NCBI GenBank assembly: GCA_026414565.1
Contig: JAOAIT010000061.1
Coordinates: forward strand, 1-64,000
Length of the DNA stretch: 64,000 bases
Reading direction: 5' to 3'
DNA from: Verrucomicrobiia bacterium
GTDB taxonomy: Bacteria; Verrucomicrobiota; Verrucomicrobiia; Limisphaerales; Fontisphaeraceae
The notes below the pieces were generated by a model. That model searched no databases. It saw only the letters and a list, made by a program, of their open reading frames with translations, and was not told the DNA's origin. Every line of letters begins with the position of its first letter. The stretch's first letter is position 1. Shown here piece after piece: positions 37,241 to 47,224 of the stretch. Position numbers and translations under genes: made by a program.

Positions 37241-38374
37241 ATGAGCCAGATGTTGGATAACCAAGCCTTCCGCGATGCCTGCGCCGGCCGACTGGAAGCC
37301 GCCGCCGCCCGAGTGCCGCAACTGACCGCGTTTGTGGGGCTGGACGGATTTGTGGATCAGATCATCCATGTGGTGGACAAGCGGGAGAATGCCGAGAAAT
37401 TTGACCGCATGCACCGCATGGCGCAGTTGGGCGAGCGCATCATTGCCGCGGCGGGGCGCAGCACCAACGTTGAGCTGGTGCGGGTGATGACCAAGCTGGG
37501 GGGCAACGGCCCCATCATGGCCAACGCGCTGGCCGCCTTTGGCATTCAGGTTTCTTATGTGGGGGCGCTGGGGTGGCCGGAGCTGCATCCGGTGTTCAAG
37601 GAGTTTGCCCAGCGGGCGGAGGTGGTGACCATCGGGGAGCCGGGTTACACGGACGCGCTGGAGTTTGACGACGGGAAGCTGATGTTCGGCAAGCTGACCC
37701 AGTTGGCCGAGGTGAACTGGGCCAATCTCATTGCGCGTTACGGGAAGGACAAGTTTGCGCAGCGCTTCCACAACGCGTCGCTGGTGGGCTTTGTGAACTG
37801 GACGATGCTGCCGTACATGAGCGACATCTGGACGGCGATCCTCCAGGAGCTGTGTCCCGAGGTGAAAGGGCCGCGGCGGACGATGTTTTTTGATTTGTGC
37901 GATCCGGAGAAGCGCTCCAACAGCGACATTGCGCGGGCGATGGAGCTGATCGGCAACTTCAACCGCTATTTCAGCGTCATTCTGGGGTTGAACGAGAAGG
38001 AGGCTTTCGAGGTGGCCGAGGCGCTGGGGCTGTCCGCCCCGGCGCACACCCCCGAGGGGCTGGCGGCGCTGGCGCTGGAGATCAACCGAAAAGTGCCGGT
38101 GGACACGGTGTTGATTCATCCCACGTCCTATGCGCTGGCGTGCAGCCGCGGCGAGGTGTCCATGGTCAAAGGCCCGTACACGGAGAAGCCGTTCATCACC
38201 ACGGGCGCGGGCGATCATTTCAACTCCGGGTTCTGTCTGGGCAAACTGCTGGGGCTGGACAACGCGACGAGTCTCTGCTGCGGGGTGTCCACCAGCGGAT
38301 TCTACGTGCGCACGGCGAAAAGCCCGGCGGTGTCCGATCTGGTGAACCTGATGCGCCAGTGGCCGGCGTCCTGA
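37241..38374 (+). CDS. PfkB-family carbohydrate kinase
   Basis: 377 residues, longer than a typical ribokinase. The C-terminal signature TTGAGDHFNSGFCLG contains the catalytic Asp and anion hole of PfkB kinases. The N-terminal half has VKL-type sugar-site residues (MTKLGGNGPIMANALAAFGI) and YVGALGWPELHPVF. The substrate is not identifiable. It lies 40 bp after parB and 6 bp before def, so it may share their transcript. Confidence 0.88.
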   Translation: MSQMLDNQAFRDACAGRLEAAAARVPQLTAFVGLDGFVDQIIHVVDKRENAEKFDRMHRMAQLGERIIAAAGRSTNVELVRVMTKLGGNGPIMANALAAFGIQVSYVGALGWPELHPVFKEFAQRAEVVTIGEPGYTDALEFDDGKLMFGKLTQLAEVNWANLIARYGKDKFAQRFHNASLVGFVNWTMLPYMSDIWTAILQELCPEVKGPRRTMFFDLCDPEKRSNSDIARAMELIGNFNRYFSVILGLNEKEAFEVAEALGLSAPAHTPEGLAALALEINRKVPVDTVLIHPTSYALACSRGEVSMVKGPYTEKPFITTGAGDHFNSGFCLGKLLGLDNATSLCCGVSTSGFYVRTAKSPAVSDLVNLMRQWPAS

Positions 38375-38380
38375 CCGCTC

Positions 38381-38956
38381 ATGGTTTTGGAAGTTGTCCA
38401 GTATGGTCATCCGGCCCTGCGCCAGAAGGGGGCGCGGATTGAGCAGATCACGCCGGAGCTCCGGCGGTTGATCGCGGACATGCTCGAGACGATGTATGAG
38501 TACGAGGGGGTGGGGCTGGCGGCGCAGCAGGTGGGGCTGGCATTGCAACTGACAGTGGTGGACGTGCGCGGGGCCACGGATCGTCCCTCCACCCTGGAAA
38601 TCCACGGCCAGCCGGCGGAGATTGCGGCGCACATGCCCATGGTGCTCATCAACCCGCAAGTCACGCCCGTGGGCGCGCCGGAAACCGGGCCGGAGGGGTG
38701 CCTGAGTTTTCCGGAGGTTTATGGGGACATCACCCGGCCGGGGGCGGTGGAGGTGGAGGCGCAGGATCAGGAGGGACGGCCGATCAAATTTCGTTGTGGC
38801 GGGTTGCTGGCGCGGGCCATTCAACACGAGGTGGATCATCTGAACGGCATTCTCTTCATTGACCGCATGCCGGCGGAGACGCGCGAGAAATGGCAGCCGG
38901 AGCTGGAGCGGATGCGCGCCGCCACGCAGGCGGCGCTGGCGCGCAAGAAGAAGTAA
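38381..38956 (+). CDS. def: Peptide deformylase
   Basis: 191 residues with all three active-site motifs: GVGLAAQQVG, EGCLSFPEVYG (metal Cys) and QHEVDHLNG (HExxH with catalytic Glu). It removes the N-formyl group from nascent proteins. There is an insertion of about 10 residues between beta strands (TDRPSTLEIHGQPAEIAAHM). The ATG lies 6 bp after the kinase stop. Confidence 0.96.
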   Translation: MVLEVVQYGHPALRQKGARIEQITPELRRLIADMLETMYEYEGVGLAAQQVGLALQLTVVDVRGATDRPSTLEIHGQPAEIAAHMPMVLINPQVTPVGAPETGPEGCLSFPEVYGDITRPGAVEVEAQDQEGRPIKFRCGGLLARAIQHEVDHLNGILFIDRMPAETREKWQPELERMRAATQAALARKKK

Positions 38957-39028
38957 ATCCATCGGGAGCCATGGGCTGGGGCGGTCGGCGCCATTCGGTC
39001 AGTCCAGCGCTGATTTCAGCCGGGGCAA

Positions 39029-39060
39029 AAAAATGCCCCCTCCCCGGAGAGGGGAGAGGG
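39029..39060 (-). terminator. Rho-independent terminator after the peroxiredoxin gene
   Basis: On the minus strand CTCCCC-TCTCC-GGGGAG forms the stem, followed by GGGGCATTTTTTTG. It sits 27 bp past the peroxiredoxin stop, in the convergent gap with def. Confidence 0.65.
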
Positions 39061-39086
39061 CGGAGCAAGGAGGGAAGCATCCCCCG

Positions 39087-39566
39087 TTATTTCAATTTTT
39101 CCAGCGTGGCCTTGATGGCCTGGAAATTGGGCAGGTCTTTCACCGTGGGCGTCTGCTCGCTGTATTGGACGATGCCATTTTTATCAATCACAAAGGCGGC
39201 GCGGGCGGAGACCGAGCCGAGGCCGATCAAATCGGGGAGCAGCACGCCGTAGGCTTCGGCGGTTTTCTTGTTGAGGTCACTGCAGAGGGTGATGCCGATT
39301 TTTTCCTTTTGCGCCCAGGCCTCCTGGGCGAAGGGGCTGTCCACGCTGATGCCGATGACGTCGGCATTGAGGCTCTGGTAGGCGTTGAGGCCGGCGGTGA
39401 TGTCGCACATTTCCTGCGTGCAGACGCCGGTGAAGGCCAGGGGGAAGAACAGGAGGACGGTGTTTTTGACGCCGAAATTTTTGCTCAGCGTCACGTCCGC
39501 CAGGCCGGCGGCGTTTTTGGTTTTGAGGGTGAAGTCCGGGGCTTTGGAGCCAACAGGTATTGCCAT
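39087..39566 (-). CDS. Peroxiredoxin (AhpC/TSA family)
   Basis: 159 residues, thioredoxin fold. The peroxidatic Cys lies in FPLAFTGVCTQEMC, the PxxxT/SxxC active site. A second Cys four residues on (EMC) and one in ITLCSDLN could resolve the disulfide. It reduces hydroperoxides in the cytosol. It lies 50 bp downstream of a PrxQ gene on the same strand, so the two likely act together. Confidence 0.92.
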   Translation of the reverse strand: MAIPVGSKAPDFTLKTKNAAGLADVTLSKNFGVKNTVLLFFPLAFTGVCTQEMCDITAGLNAYQSLNADVIGISVDSPFAQEAWAQKEKIGITLCSDLNKKTAEAYGVLLPDLIGLGSVSARAAFVIDKNGIVQYSEQTPTVKDLPNFQAIKATLEKLK

Positions 39567-39616
39567 AGTTCCGATTGAGTTTTGGGTTTAGGGTTTCAGC
39601 GTTTGACGAAAAGGGT

Positions 39617-40135
39617 TCAAGCCTGCCGGGGCGCGGACTTCGCCGCGGCCAAGTCCCGCACGGCGGCCAACACCTCGGCGGCGTGCGTGGCGGGTTTGAC
39701 TTCGGTCCAGACCCGGCGCACCAGGCCGTCCGGCCCGATGAGAAAAGTGACCCGGTGCGTGCCCTCGTACTCGCGGCCCATGAAGGTTTTTTTGCCCCAG
39801 ACGCCGTAGGCCTGCACGATGTGGCGGTCCTCATCCGCGAGCAGGGAGAAGGGGAGGTTGTATTTGCGGGCGAATTTATCGTGGCTGGCCGCCGAATCGG
39901 TGCTGACGCCCAGCACGACGGCGCCGGCCTGCTGCAGGGCGGTGTGTTCATCGCGGAAGGCGCAGGCCTCGGTGGTGCAGCCGGGGGTGTCGTCCTTGGG
40001 ATAGAAATACAAGACCACCACCTGCCCGCGCAACTGGGAGAGGCGAAGGGTGCGCCCGTGCTGGTCTTGGGCCGTGAAATCCGGGGCCGGGTCCCCGACC
40101 CCCACCGCGGGGTTGAATGCCATTTTTTTAGCCAT
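39617..40135 (-). CDS. bcp: Thiol peroxidase, PrxQ/BCP type
   Basis: 172 residues from the ATG at 40135 (MAKKMAFNPAVGVGDPAPDF). The active site YPKDDTPGCTTEACAFRD has the paired Cys separated by four residues that defines BCP/PrxQ. Later conserved segments are LGVSTDSAASHDKFA and YGVWGKKTFMGREYEGTHRV. It detoxifies peroxides using thioredoxin. A longer frame upstream (to 40195) is unlikely to be translated. Confidence 0.93.
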   Translation of the reverse strand: MAKKMAFNPAVGVGDPAPDFTAQDQHGRTLRLSQLRGQVVVLYFYPKDDTPGCTTEACAFRDEHTALQQAGAVVLGVSTDSAASHDKFARKYNLPFSLLADEDRHIVQAYGVWGKKTFMGREYEGTHRVTFLIGPDGLVRRVWTEVKPATHAAEVLAAVRDLAAAKSAPRQA

Positions 40136-40246
40136 GATTACTCTGCCATGATGGCGTTTCGCTGTTTCGCGACGCGGCCCCAACATAGCCTGCAACCTGC
40201 CAACCGCAACTGTCCCCGGCGGGCATGTCCCCCCCTGGGTATGGCC

Positions 40247-41167
40247 TCAGGCCAGCCATTCCCGCAGGCGGGCCAGGGAATCCTTGTAACCCTGCAAGGT
40301 TTCCTGCTCATTGCCCATGGGGTATTCAAAGTGCATGGAGATGGGGCCGGCAAAGTTGCCGGCTTTGAGCTGCTGGAAGAAGGCGCGGGGGATCATGCCT
40401 TCGCCCAGGGGACACCAGCGCGTCCGCCACTGCGAGCCGGTCTTTTCCCAGTAAAAATCCTTCACATAGACGGCGTGGAAGCGGGCTTCGAGCAGCTTGA
40501 CCTGGACGGGCCAGGAGGAGCCGCCCTCCACGGTGGCGTGGCCGATGTCAAAATGGACGCCCATGGCCTGGGGATCGGTGCCTTCCAGCAACAGGTGCAC
40601 ATCCCACAGCGGCCCGCCCACATAACCCGTGCCGGAGTGATTTTGATAGCCCGCCCGCAGGCCCAGCTCGCGGCTCAGGGCGGCCACCTCCTGAAACCGC
40701 GGTTTGAGCCGCGCCAGTTGCTCGACAATGGGTTGCCGCAGGTCGTAGCGGAAATGCGTCATGCGAAAATGCTTGATGCCCAGCCGGCTCAAGGTGCGCA
40801 GGACTTTTTCGTTGAGCGGGTTCACCTCGCCCACATCGGTGGTGGCGATGTAAATCTGTTTGCCCCGCTGGCGCAGGGCGTCCATGAGTTTGGGCAGGTC
40901 TTCCTCGATGCGCTCCGGCAGGACCTGACCGCCCTTGCGAATGGGGCATTCGATGCCGTCCCAGCCGACTTCGGCCACGAGGTCGGCCGTGGCCTGGGGG
41001 TTGAGTTGCTGGAAGGCCTTGGAGAAAACGACGACGGGGCGGCGGGGCGGCGCGGGGGTGTCGGCGGCCAGCGTGGCGCGCGGGGCCAGGGTTGCGCCCG
41101 CCGCGGCGGCGGCGGTGAGGCCGAGGAATTGACGGCGATTAAAAACGGGCGGTGATGATGGCTGCAT
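40247..41167 (-). CDS. Tat-exported sugar phosphate isomerase/epimerase-like TIM-barrel protein
   Basis: 306 residues. The N-terminal NRRQFLGLTAAAAAGATL is a twin-arginine signal. The mature part follows the xylose-isomerase-like barrel: WDGIECPIRKGGQVLPERIE, GLRAGYQNHSGTGYVGG, VHFDIGHATVEGGSSW (metal-binding Asp/His) and ISMHFEYPMG. These proteins isomerise or epimerise sugars; the specific reaction is unknown. It follows PIG-L by 43 bp in a run of minus-strand carbohydrate genes. Confidence 0.88.
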   Translation of the reverse strand: MQPSSPPVFNRRQFLGLTAAAAAGATLAPRATLAADTPAPPRRPVVVFSKAFQQLNPQATADLVAEVGWDGIECPIRKGGQVLPERIEEDLPKLMDALRQRGKQIYIATTDVGEVNPLNEKVLRTLSRLGIKHFRMTHFRYDLRQPIVEQLARLKPRFQEVAALSRELGLRAGYQNHSGTGYVGGPLWDVHLLLEGTDPQAMGVHFDIGHATVEGGSSWPVQVKLLEARFHAVYVKDFYWEKTGSQWRTRWCPLGEGMIPRAFFQQLKAGNFAGPISMHFEYPMGNEQETLQGYKDSLARLREWLA

Positions 41168-41210
41168 GGCCTCATCTTACGCCGGGGCGGCTTCGAGGAA
41201 AAGCGCGATG

Positions 41211-42071
41211 TTAGGCGCCAAACAGGAGGTGCGGCTTTTCGGCCAGGGAGAGGAAACGGCCCCCTTCCCAGCGGGGCTGCCATTGGCTCTCGCGCCACGT
41301 GCGCACGCGGTAGAGTGTGGCAAAGGTGAAGGGCGGCGCGGCGCCGCCCTGGCCGCCCACCACTTCGCCGCCGCGGCGGACATTGTCCATCATCCAGGCG
41401 GGGAGGGAGAGGTGGTAGGGATTGCGCTGGACTTCGCCCACGTGAAAGGTGAGGGCGGCGATCAAATCCCCCAGGTCGGTGGGGGAGATTTCCACCATCA
41501 GATTGGGGGAGGCCATGGGCGCCCAATATTCCGTTTCCACGATTTCGCAGGTGAACGCCGGGAGGGAGCGCAGCGCGTCCACCACCAGATGATGCACGCC
41601 GATGTGGGTGCTGTTCCAATCGGCGTCGTGGGGAAAGAAAATAACGCGGGGCTGCTCGCGTTGCAGGATTTGCACGATGACGGCGACGCACTGCTGCCAG
41701 TGCCGGGGATCTTGCGCGCGGGTGCGGGGATTGATTTTTTCGAGGCCGTGGGGCGCGGTTTGGAGCAGCTCGAAACCGATGTGGGCGCAACACTGCTTTA
41801 ATTCCTCCCAGCGGGCGGCCTGACGGGCCTTGTTGCTGCCCTGGGTGACGGCCACGTTGATGATGCGCCAGCCTGATTCGCGCAACAGCCGCAGCGCCAG
41901 GCCGCCGATGATGACCTCGTCATCGGGATGGGGCGAGAAGATCAACGCCTTGGGGGCGTTGGGTGCCGGGGCGGGTGGCGGGAGTGGGGCAAAACCGCCG
42001 AGGGGATAGGTTTTGGCTTCGTGAATCAGCCGGGCCAGATTGGCCACCAGTTGATGGTAGGGAGTGGACAT
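41211..42071 (-). CDS. PIG-L family deacetylase
   Basis: 286 residues. The metal-binding motif PHPDDE (in LIFSPHPDDEVIIGGL) and the later His pair in STHIGVHHLVVDAL mark a LmbE/PIG-L zinc hydrolase that removes acetyl groups from N-acetyl sugars. FPHDADWN fits the active-site loop. It stands between a ROK kinase (45 bp upstream) and a TIM-barrel protein, which suggests amino-sugar catabolism. Confidence 0.92.
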   Translation of the reverse strand: MSTPYHQLVANLARLIHEAKTYPLGGFAPLPPPAPAPNAPKALIFSPHPDDEVIIGGLALRLLRESGWRIINVAVTQGSNKARQAARWEELKQCCAHIGFELLQTAPHGLEKINPRTRAQDPRHWQQCVAVIVQILQREQPRVIFFPHDADWNSTHIGVHHLVVDALRSLPAFTCEIVETEYWAPMASPNLMVEISPTDLGDLIAALTFHVGEVQRNPYHLSLPAWMMDNVRRGGEVVGGQGGAAPPFTFATLYRVRTWRESQWQPRWEGGRFLSLAEKPHLLFGA

Positions 42072-42116
42072 AAAGGGATTGGATGCGTTTGGGGGTGTGG
42101 GACGGGGAAGCGGGGT

Positions 42117-43535
42117 TTATGGTTTATCCTCCACCACCGGCAGGCTGGCGGCGGCGATGGCCTGGCCGTGGCGTTTTTCCTTTTCACCGGGCACGTGGAG
42201 GGCGATGCGCCGGGCCAGCTCGGGGAATTCCCCCTGTAAAACCTCCTGCGCGGCGCGCAGGATGACATCGCCGCCGGCGCCGGTCATGACGCGGCCCAGC
42301 ACCAGCACGTTTTCGATGGTGTAGAAAGCGGCATAGTGGGCCAGGGCGTAGCCGAGGCAGGTGCCGATGGTTTGATAGACGGGCACGGCGCGGGGGTCGC
42401 CCTGGGCCATCAACGCCTGCAACACCTTCAAGCGCTCGGCCAGGGGCATGTCGGCGGGGGTTTCGATGCCCGCGCGGGGGAGGAGGCGGGCGACGGCCTG
42501 TTGCGAGAAATATTGCACGCCGCAGCCGCGGTCCTTGCTCCATTCGTCCACCGGCGCGTTAAGGGCGTAATCCACCGGCATGAAGGCCACTTCGTTGAGC
42601 CAGGAGGTGATGTTGCCGGCGGGGGTGACGTAACCGCCGGCCATGCTGGTGCCCATGGCGAGGCCCAGGACGGCGTTGCGTTCCAGCGCCATGCTGCCGG
42701 CCAGGGCGGTGACTTCGCCATCGTTGACCACCTCCAGGGGGAGGTTGTTCCAGGCGCGGCGGATTTCCAGGAAGAGGTCTTTGACGCGGGACTGAAACAA
42801 GTCCGGGGGCACGCCCCGAAAGAGGGAGGCGACTTTGACGCGGTTGTTCACATAGACGCCGGCGGCGCTGCCGCCAATGGCGTCCACGCGGGGCAGGTGC
42901 CGGGCGGCGCGTTGGAGGGAGTCCATGATGCCGTCGAAGTGGTATTGGGGATCGCGTTGGGGGACGGGGTCCCAGACCACCTCTTCGCTGAACACCACCC
43001 GGCCATCCACGACGGCCGCGGCTTTGCGGTCGCTGCCGCCCAGGTCAAAGCCGATACGGCAGCCGTTGAGATGCCGGCCCAGGGGACGGGTGACCGCCCG
43101 CTCCGGGGGCAGGGTGGCGGCGTCGGCCGCCACCACTTCGAAGGGGCGCTCATAGATGCGCTGGCCCATGATTTCGGCGTCAAACCGGCCGGTGGCGGTC
43201 TGGCGGTAATACCAGTCGAGGTCCGCCGCGAGGGAGGGCGGCCCGGCCACATACACGCGGAAACCGCCGCGGGACCAGAGCAGGAACTTCACCAGGCGCT
43301 CCAGGAAAAAGGCATTGGCGCTGGCCAGCGGATGCGCCGCCGGCAGGAGCGCGGTGCGATGATGATAGAGCGAGCCGTCGGCCTGTTCCAGGGCCAGGAT
43401 GACAGGCTCCCCGCCGCCGGCCTCGTCCACGGCGCGCGCGAAGGCCTGATGGGCCAGCACGGCCGGCCGGAAATCCGGGTCCAAGGCCGGGGGGAAGCGG
43501 GGAGGGCTGAGAAAATGCGCAAAGGCTTGTGCCAT
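42117..43535 (-). CDS. ROK-like sugar kinase
   Basis: 472 residues from the ATG at 43535 (MAQAFAHFLSPPRF). The ATP-binding ASKHA motif GFDLGGSDRKAAAVVDG lies near residue 170, and VVNDGEVTALAGSMAL (catalytic Asp) and LGLAMGTSMAGGYVT follow. An N-terminal extension of about 160 residues before the kinase core is unlike ordinary 300-residue ROK proteins. The canonical ROK zinc motif (CxCGxxGC) is not seen. Likely phosphorylates a hexose or amino sugar handled by the neighbouring PIG-L and TIM-barrel proteins. Confidence 0.82.
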   Translation of the reverse strand: MAQAFAHFLSPPRFPPALDPDFRPAVLAHQAFARAVDEAGGGEPVILALEQADGSLYHHRTALLPAAHPLASANAFFLERLVKFLLWSRGGFRVYVAGPPSLAADLDWYYRQTATGRFDAEIMGQRIYERPFEVVAADAATLPPERAVTRPLGRHLNGCRIGFDLGGSDRKAAAVVDGRVVFSEEVVWDPVPQRDPQYHFDGIMDSLQRAARHLPRVDAIGGSAAGVYVNNRVKVASLFRGVPPDLFQSRVKDLFLEIRRAWNNLPLEVVNDGEVTALAGSMALERNAVLGLAMGTSMAGGYVTPAGNITSWLNEVAFMPVDYALNAPVDEWSKDRGCGVQYFSQQAVARLLPRAGIETPADMPLAERLKVLQALMAQGDPRAVPVYQTIGTCLGYALAHYAAFYTIENVLVLGRVMTGAGGDVILRAAQEVLQGEFPELARRIALHVPGEKEKRHGQAIAAASLPVVEDKP

Positions 43536-43685
43536 GGGAGCAGTCAAAAAAAAATCGTGCCGGGGGGCAAGTCCTTTTGGCATGGCTTTTTTTAAGACAT
43601 GGGCGGCGGGAGGGCCGCCGGGGTCAACCGGCGGGGCGGGGGCGGCGCCGTTGCGGTGCCGGGCAGATGCGCTAACTTATGAGTG

Positions 43686-44789
43686 ATGAAGGCACGGCCT
43701 TCCACCGGATTCAACTGGCCGGCCGCGGTTCGCTGGTGTGCCGGCGTGGCGGCGGCATGGTTGCTTTGCATGGTTCCCCTGCTTATGGCCCAGAACAAAC
43801 CCGCATTTACCAAGCCGGACGCCGCCGAGCTGAAGAAGAAGCTTGATCCGTTGCAATACGCGGTCACGCAACAGTGCGGCACGGAGCCGCCGTTCCGCAA
43901 CGCCTATTGGGACAACAAGAAGCCGGGCATTTACGTGGATGTGGTCAGCGGGGAGCCGTTGTTCAGCTCGCTGGACAAGTATGATTCAGGCTCCGGCTGG
44001 CCCAGCTTCACCCGTCCCCTGCCGGGGACGCAGTTGGTCGAGAAACCGGATTTTTCCCATGGCATGGAGCGGATGGAGGTGCGCTCGAAGGTGGCGGATT
44101 CCCACCTGGGCCATGTGTTTCCCGACGGGCCCAAACCCACCGGCCTGCGCTATTGCATCAACTCCGCGGCGCTGCGGTTCATTCCGGTGGAGAAGATGGC
44201 GGAGGAAGGTTACGGCGATTACCTGGAGCCGTTTATCAAGGCGGGGGTGTACCGCCCGCCGGCCGCGGCCGCGGCGGCAGCCCCGTCGGGTGTGGCTACG
44301 CAGAAGACCGAGGTGGCGACGCTGGCCGGGGGGTGTTTTTGGGGCATGGAGGAGATAATTCGAAAAATCCCCGGCGTGCTGGAGACGACGGTGGGCTATA
44401 CCGGCGGCACCACCGAAACGCCGACGTACAAGGAGGTGTGCACGGGGCGCACCGGGCATGCGGAAGCGGTGCAGGTGGTGTTTGATCCGGCGCGGCTGAG
44501 CTACGAGGAGCTGCTGGGATACTTTTTCCGGATGCATGATCCCACCACCCTGAACCGGCAGCACAACGATGTGGGGACGCAGTATCGCTCGGCCATTTTT
44601 TATCATTCGGAGGAGCAGCGGCAGACGGCGGAAAAGGTCAAGGCGCGCGTGAACGCCAGCGGCAAGTGGAAACGGCCCGTGGTCACGGAGATTACGAAAG
44701 CGGGCAAATTCTGGCCGGCCGAGGAGTATCATCAGGATTATCTGCAAAAAAATCCGGGCGGGTATAATTGTCACTTCCTGCGGGATTAA
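43686..44789 (+). CDS. msrBA: Exported bifunctional methionine sulfoxide reductase (MsrB-MsrA fusion)
   Basis: 367 residues. An N-terminal hydrophobic signal ([18 protein letters not shown]) precedes MsrB (about 40-190: [25 protein letters not shown]; catalytic Cys in [13 protein letters not shown]). An Ala-rich linker leads to MsrA (from about 205: [11 protein letters not shown] with catalytic Cys; [24 protein letters not shown]). MsrA reduces Met-S-oxide and MsrB Met-R-oxide, so this protein repairs both in exported proteins. The order B then A is one of the two known fusions. The ATG at 43686 directly follows an in-frame GTG. Confidence 0.94.
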   Translation: MKARPSTGFNWPAAVRWCAGVAAAWLLCMVPLLMAQNKPAFTKPDAAELKKKLDPLQYAVTQQCGTEPPFRNAYWDNKKPGIYVDVVSGEPLFSSLDKYDSGSGWPSFTRPLPGTQLVEKPDFSHGMERMEVRSKVADSHLGHVFPDGPKPTGLRYCINSAALRFIPVEKMAEEGYGDYLEPFIKAGVYRPPAAAAAAAPSGVATQKTEVATLAGGCFWGMEEIIRKIPGVLETTVGYTGGTTETPTYKEVCTGRTGHAEAVQVVFDPARLSYEELLGYFFRMHDPTTLNRQHNDVGTQYRSAIFYHSEEQRQTAEKVKARVNASGKWKRPVVTEITKAGKFWPAEEYHQDYLQKNPGGYNCHFLRD

Positions 44790-44954
44790 GCGGCTGCGTC
44801 AGGCAGAGGCCGGGTCGTTTTGCCGGGATCGGGGTCCGGGCGGCGGAGGCCGCCGCCGAAGTCGGTTTTCTTCCGGGGCGTGCGGGTCAAGTTTTGCCGT
44901 TGGCAAGGGGGCGGGTTCCCGTTTTAATGACAGTCCAATCCGATACACAATTTT

Positions 44955-47072
44955 ATGCGCAAGCTTAGGTATTTTGGGCTGGTGGTTTTCGTCCCTGCAT
45001 TGTTCTGGTGGGCTGGGTGCGAGTCTGGTTCGCGGGAGGGCACGGCCGGGGTGGGGAAACTTGGGCCGCGGGCGTTTTTTGTGGCCCCGCAGGGAAATGA
45101 TGCCGCCAATGGCGCCCGCCCCACCGTGAAGGGCAAGGACGGTCCGGTGGCCACCTTGGAGCGCGCGCTGGAGCTGGCCCGGCAGGTGCGCGCCACCAAT
45201 GCAGGGATGCCGCTGCGGATTTATCTGGCTTCGGGCACGTACCGATTGACGCGCCCGCTGGTACTCAAACCCACGGACAGCGGCCTGGAAATTGCGGCGT
45301 TGCCGGGGGCCACGCCCATCCTCAGCGGGGGGCGTCCCCTAAGTGGCTGGAAGGCCGTCACACGCGAAGGGAAAAACCTGTGGATGCTTGAGCTGCCGGA
45401 AGTGCGCGAAGGCCGGTGGTATTTTCGCCAGCTTTGGGCGGGGGAGCAGCGGCTGGTGCGGGCGCGGCATCCGAATCAGGGATATTTTGAGATTGCGGCG
45501 GTGCCGGATGCCAAGCCTGACTCGCCATGGAATGTGGGTCAGGCGCGTTTCCGGGTAAAGGCGGGGGAGATTCAGGACTGGCCCACATTGAAGGAAGGGG
45601 AGGTGCGGGCGATGACGCGCTGGGTGGAGTCGCATCTGCCGGTGCGGGCGTTTGAGGCGGCCAATCAGGAGTTGAGCTTCACCAAGAACAGCGTGTTCAA
45701 GCTGGATCCGGGGGATCAGTATTACCTGGAGAATACGTTTGAGACGCTGGATCAACCCGGGGAATGGTATTTGGAAAAGGCCAGCGGGCGTTTGTACTAC
45801 TGGCCGCGGCCGGGCGAGCAGGCGGAGAAATTCACGGCGGTGGCGCCGGTGTTGTCGCAGGTGGTGCGGCTGGAGGGGGCGTCGAATCAACCCCTGAGCC
45901 GGGTGGCCTTTCGGGGGCTGACGTTTGCCCATACCGAATGGTATTTCCCGCCGGGTTTTGACACGGGGCGCGACAAGGTGGAGGTGTGGCCGCCGCCCAA
46001 GGCGAGCATTGGCGGGTTTGCGCAGGCGGCGGTGGGGGTGAGCGGGGCGGTGTGGGGGGAGCATGTGCACGTGGCGGTGTTTGAGCACTGCCGGTTTGTG
46101 CACCTGGGCGGCTATGCGCTGGAGCTGGGGCGGGGCTGTCAAGACAACACGGTGCGTTGGTGTGAGATGGCGGATCTGGGGGCGGGCGGGGTGAAGCTGG
46201 GGGAGACGGCGTTGCGGACGGCGGAGGCGGACATGGCGCGGGGCAACGTCATTGCCGACTGCCACATTCATGACGGGGGCCAGATATTTCACAGCGCCAT
46301 TGGCATCTGGCTGGGGCAGACGCCGGGCAACCGGCTGGTGCACAATCATATTCATGATTTTTACTACACGGGGATCAGCATCGGGTGGACGTGGGGGTAC
46401 ACGCGGGCGCTGGCGACCAACAATCTGGTGGAGTTTAATCATGTGCATCACATTGGGCGGAAGAGCAACGGGGACGGGCCCATATTGAGCGACATGGGGG
46501 GCATTTACACGCTGGGGTTGCACGAGGGGACGGTAATCCGCAACAACCTGTGGCATGACTGCTACGGCCGCCGTTATGGCGGGTGGGGGATTTACTTTGA
46601 TGAAGGCACCACGCGCATTGTGGCGGAGAACAACGTGGTGTACCACACGACGCACGGCGGGTTTCACCAGCATTACGGGCGGGAGAACGTGGTGCGCAAC
46701 AACATCTTCGCGTTTGCGCGGGATCATCAAATCCAGCGCTCGCGCAACGAGCCACATCTGAGCTTCACCTTTGCCCACAATCTGGTGTTGTGGAAGGAGG
46801 GGGTGGCGCTGGGCGGCACCTGGGCGGGCGGTCCCACGAATTTTCTGATGGTGTCCAATCTTTACTGGCGGGTGGACGGCGGGGAGATTCGTTTTGGCAA
46901 GCAGACGTTGAGCGAATGGCAGCAAGGGGGGCAGGACGTGGGCAGTGTGATAGCGGATCCGCTGTTTGTGGATCCGGCCCGGGGCAACTTTGCCCTCAAG
47001 CCGGGGTCGCCGGCCGCGCGGGTGGGATTCCAACCGTTTGATTTGAGCAAGGTGGGGCCGCAGAAACCCTGA
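44955..47072 (+). CDS. Beta-helix lipoprotein (right-handed parallel beta-helix)
   Basis: 705 residues. The lipobox FWWAGC predicts lipidation. The FFVAPQGNDAANGARPT segment opens the pectate-lyase-like helix typical of secreted polysaccharide-active proteins, followed by IYLASGTYRLTRPL. Repeated coils run from about 380 (ALELGRGCQDNTVRWCEMAD; GNVIADCHIHDGGQIFHSAI; NRLVHNHIHDFYYTGISIGW). A middle domain (about 140-300) has no name I recognise. Probably binds or cleaves a plant or algal polysaccharide. It is not obviously co-transcribed with msrBA (165-bp gap). Confidence 0.84.
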   Translation: MRKLRYFGLVVFVPALFWWAGCESGSREGTAGVGKLGPRAFFVAPQGNDAANGARPTVKGKDGPVATLERALELARQVRATNAGMPLRIYLASGTYRLTRPLVLKPTDSGLEIAALPGATPILSGGRPLSGWKAVTREGKNLWMLELPEVREGRWYFRQLWAGEQRLVRARHPNQGYFEIAAVPDAKPDSPWNVGQARFRVKAGEIQDWPTLKEGEVRAMTRWVESHLPVRAFEAANQELSFTKNSVFKLDPGDQYYLENTFETLDQPGEWYLEKASGRLYYWPRPGEQAEKFTAVAPVLSQVVRLEGASNQPLSRVAFRGLTFAHTEWYFPPGFDTGRDKVEVWPPPKASIGGFAQAAVGVSGAVWGEHVHVAVFEHCRFVHLGGYALELGRGCQDNTVRWCEMADLGAGGVKLGETALRTAEADMARGNVIADCHIHDGGQIFHSAIGIWLGQTPGNRLVHNHIHDFYYTGISIGWTWGYTRALATNNLVEFNHVHHIGRKSNGDGPILSDMGGIYTLGLHEGTVIRNNLWHDCYGRRYGGWGIYFDEGTTRIVAENNVVYHTTHGGFHQHYGRENVVRNNIFAFARDHQIQRSRNEPHLSFTFAHNLVLWKEGVALGGTWAGGPTNFLMVSNLYWRVDGGEIRFGKQTLSEWQQGGQDVGSVIADPLFVDPARGNFALKPGSPAARVGFQPFDLSKVGPQKP

Positions 47073-47224
47073 GCCGCGAGCGCCGTGACACCGCGCGGGT
47101 GGCGAAGCCCGCGCCGGCCGGGGGCCGGTGTGGTTTCTTTGGCATTGCGTTGCGGGGGGAAAGTCTTTTAGGTTGAGGCCGCGCGCCGAAGCCAGCCCCA
47201 ACTTTGTTTCGGCGATTAACCGAC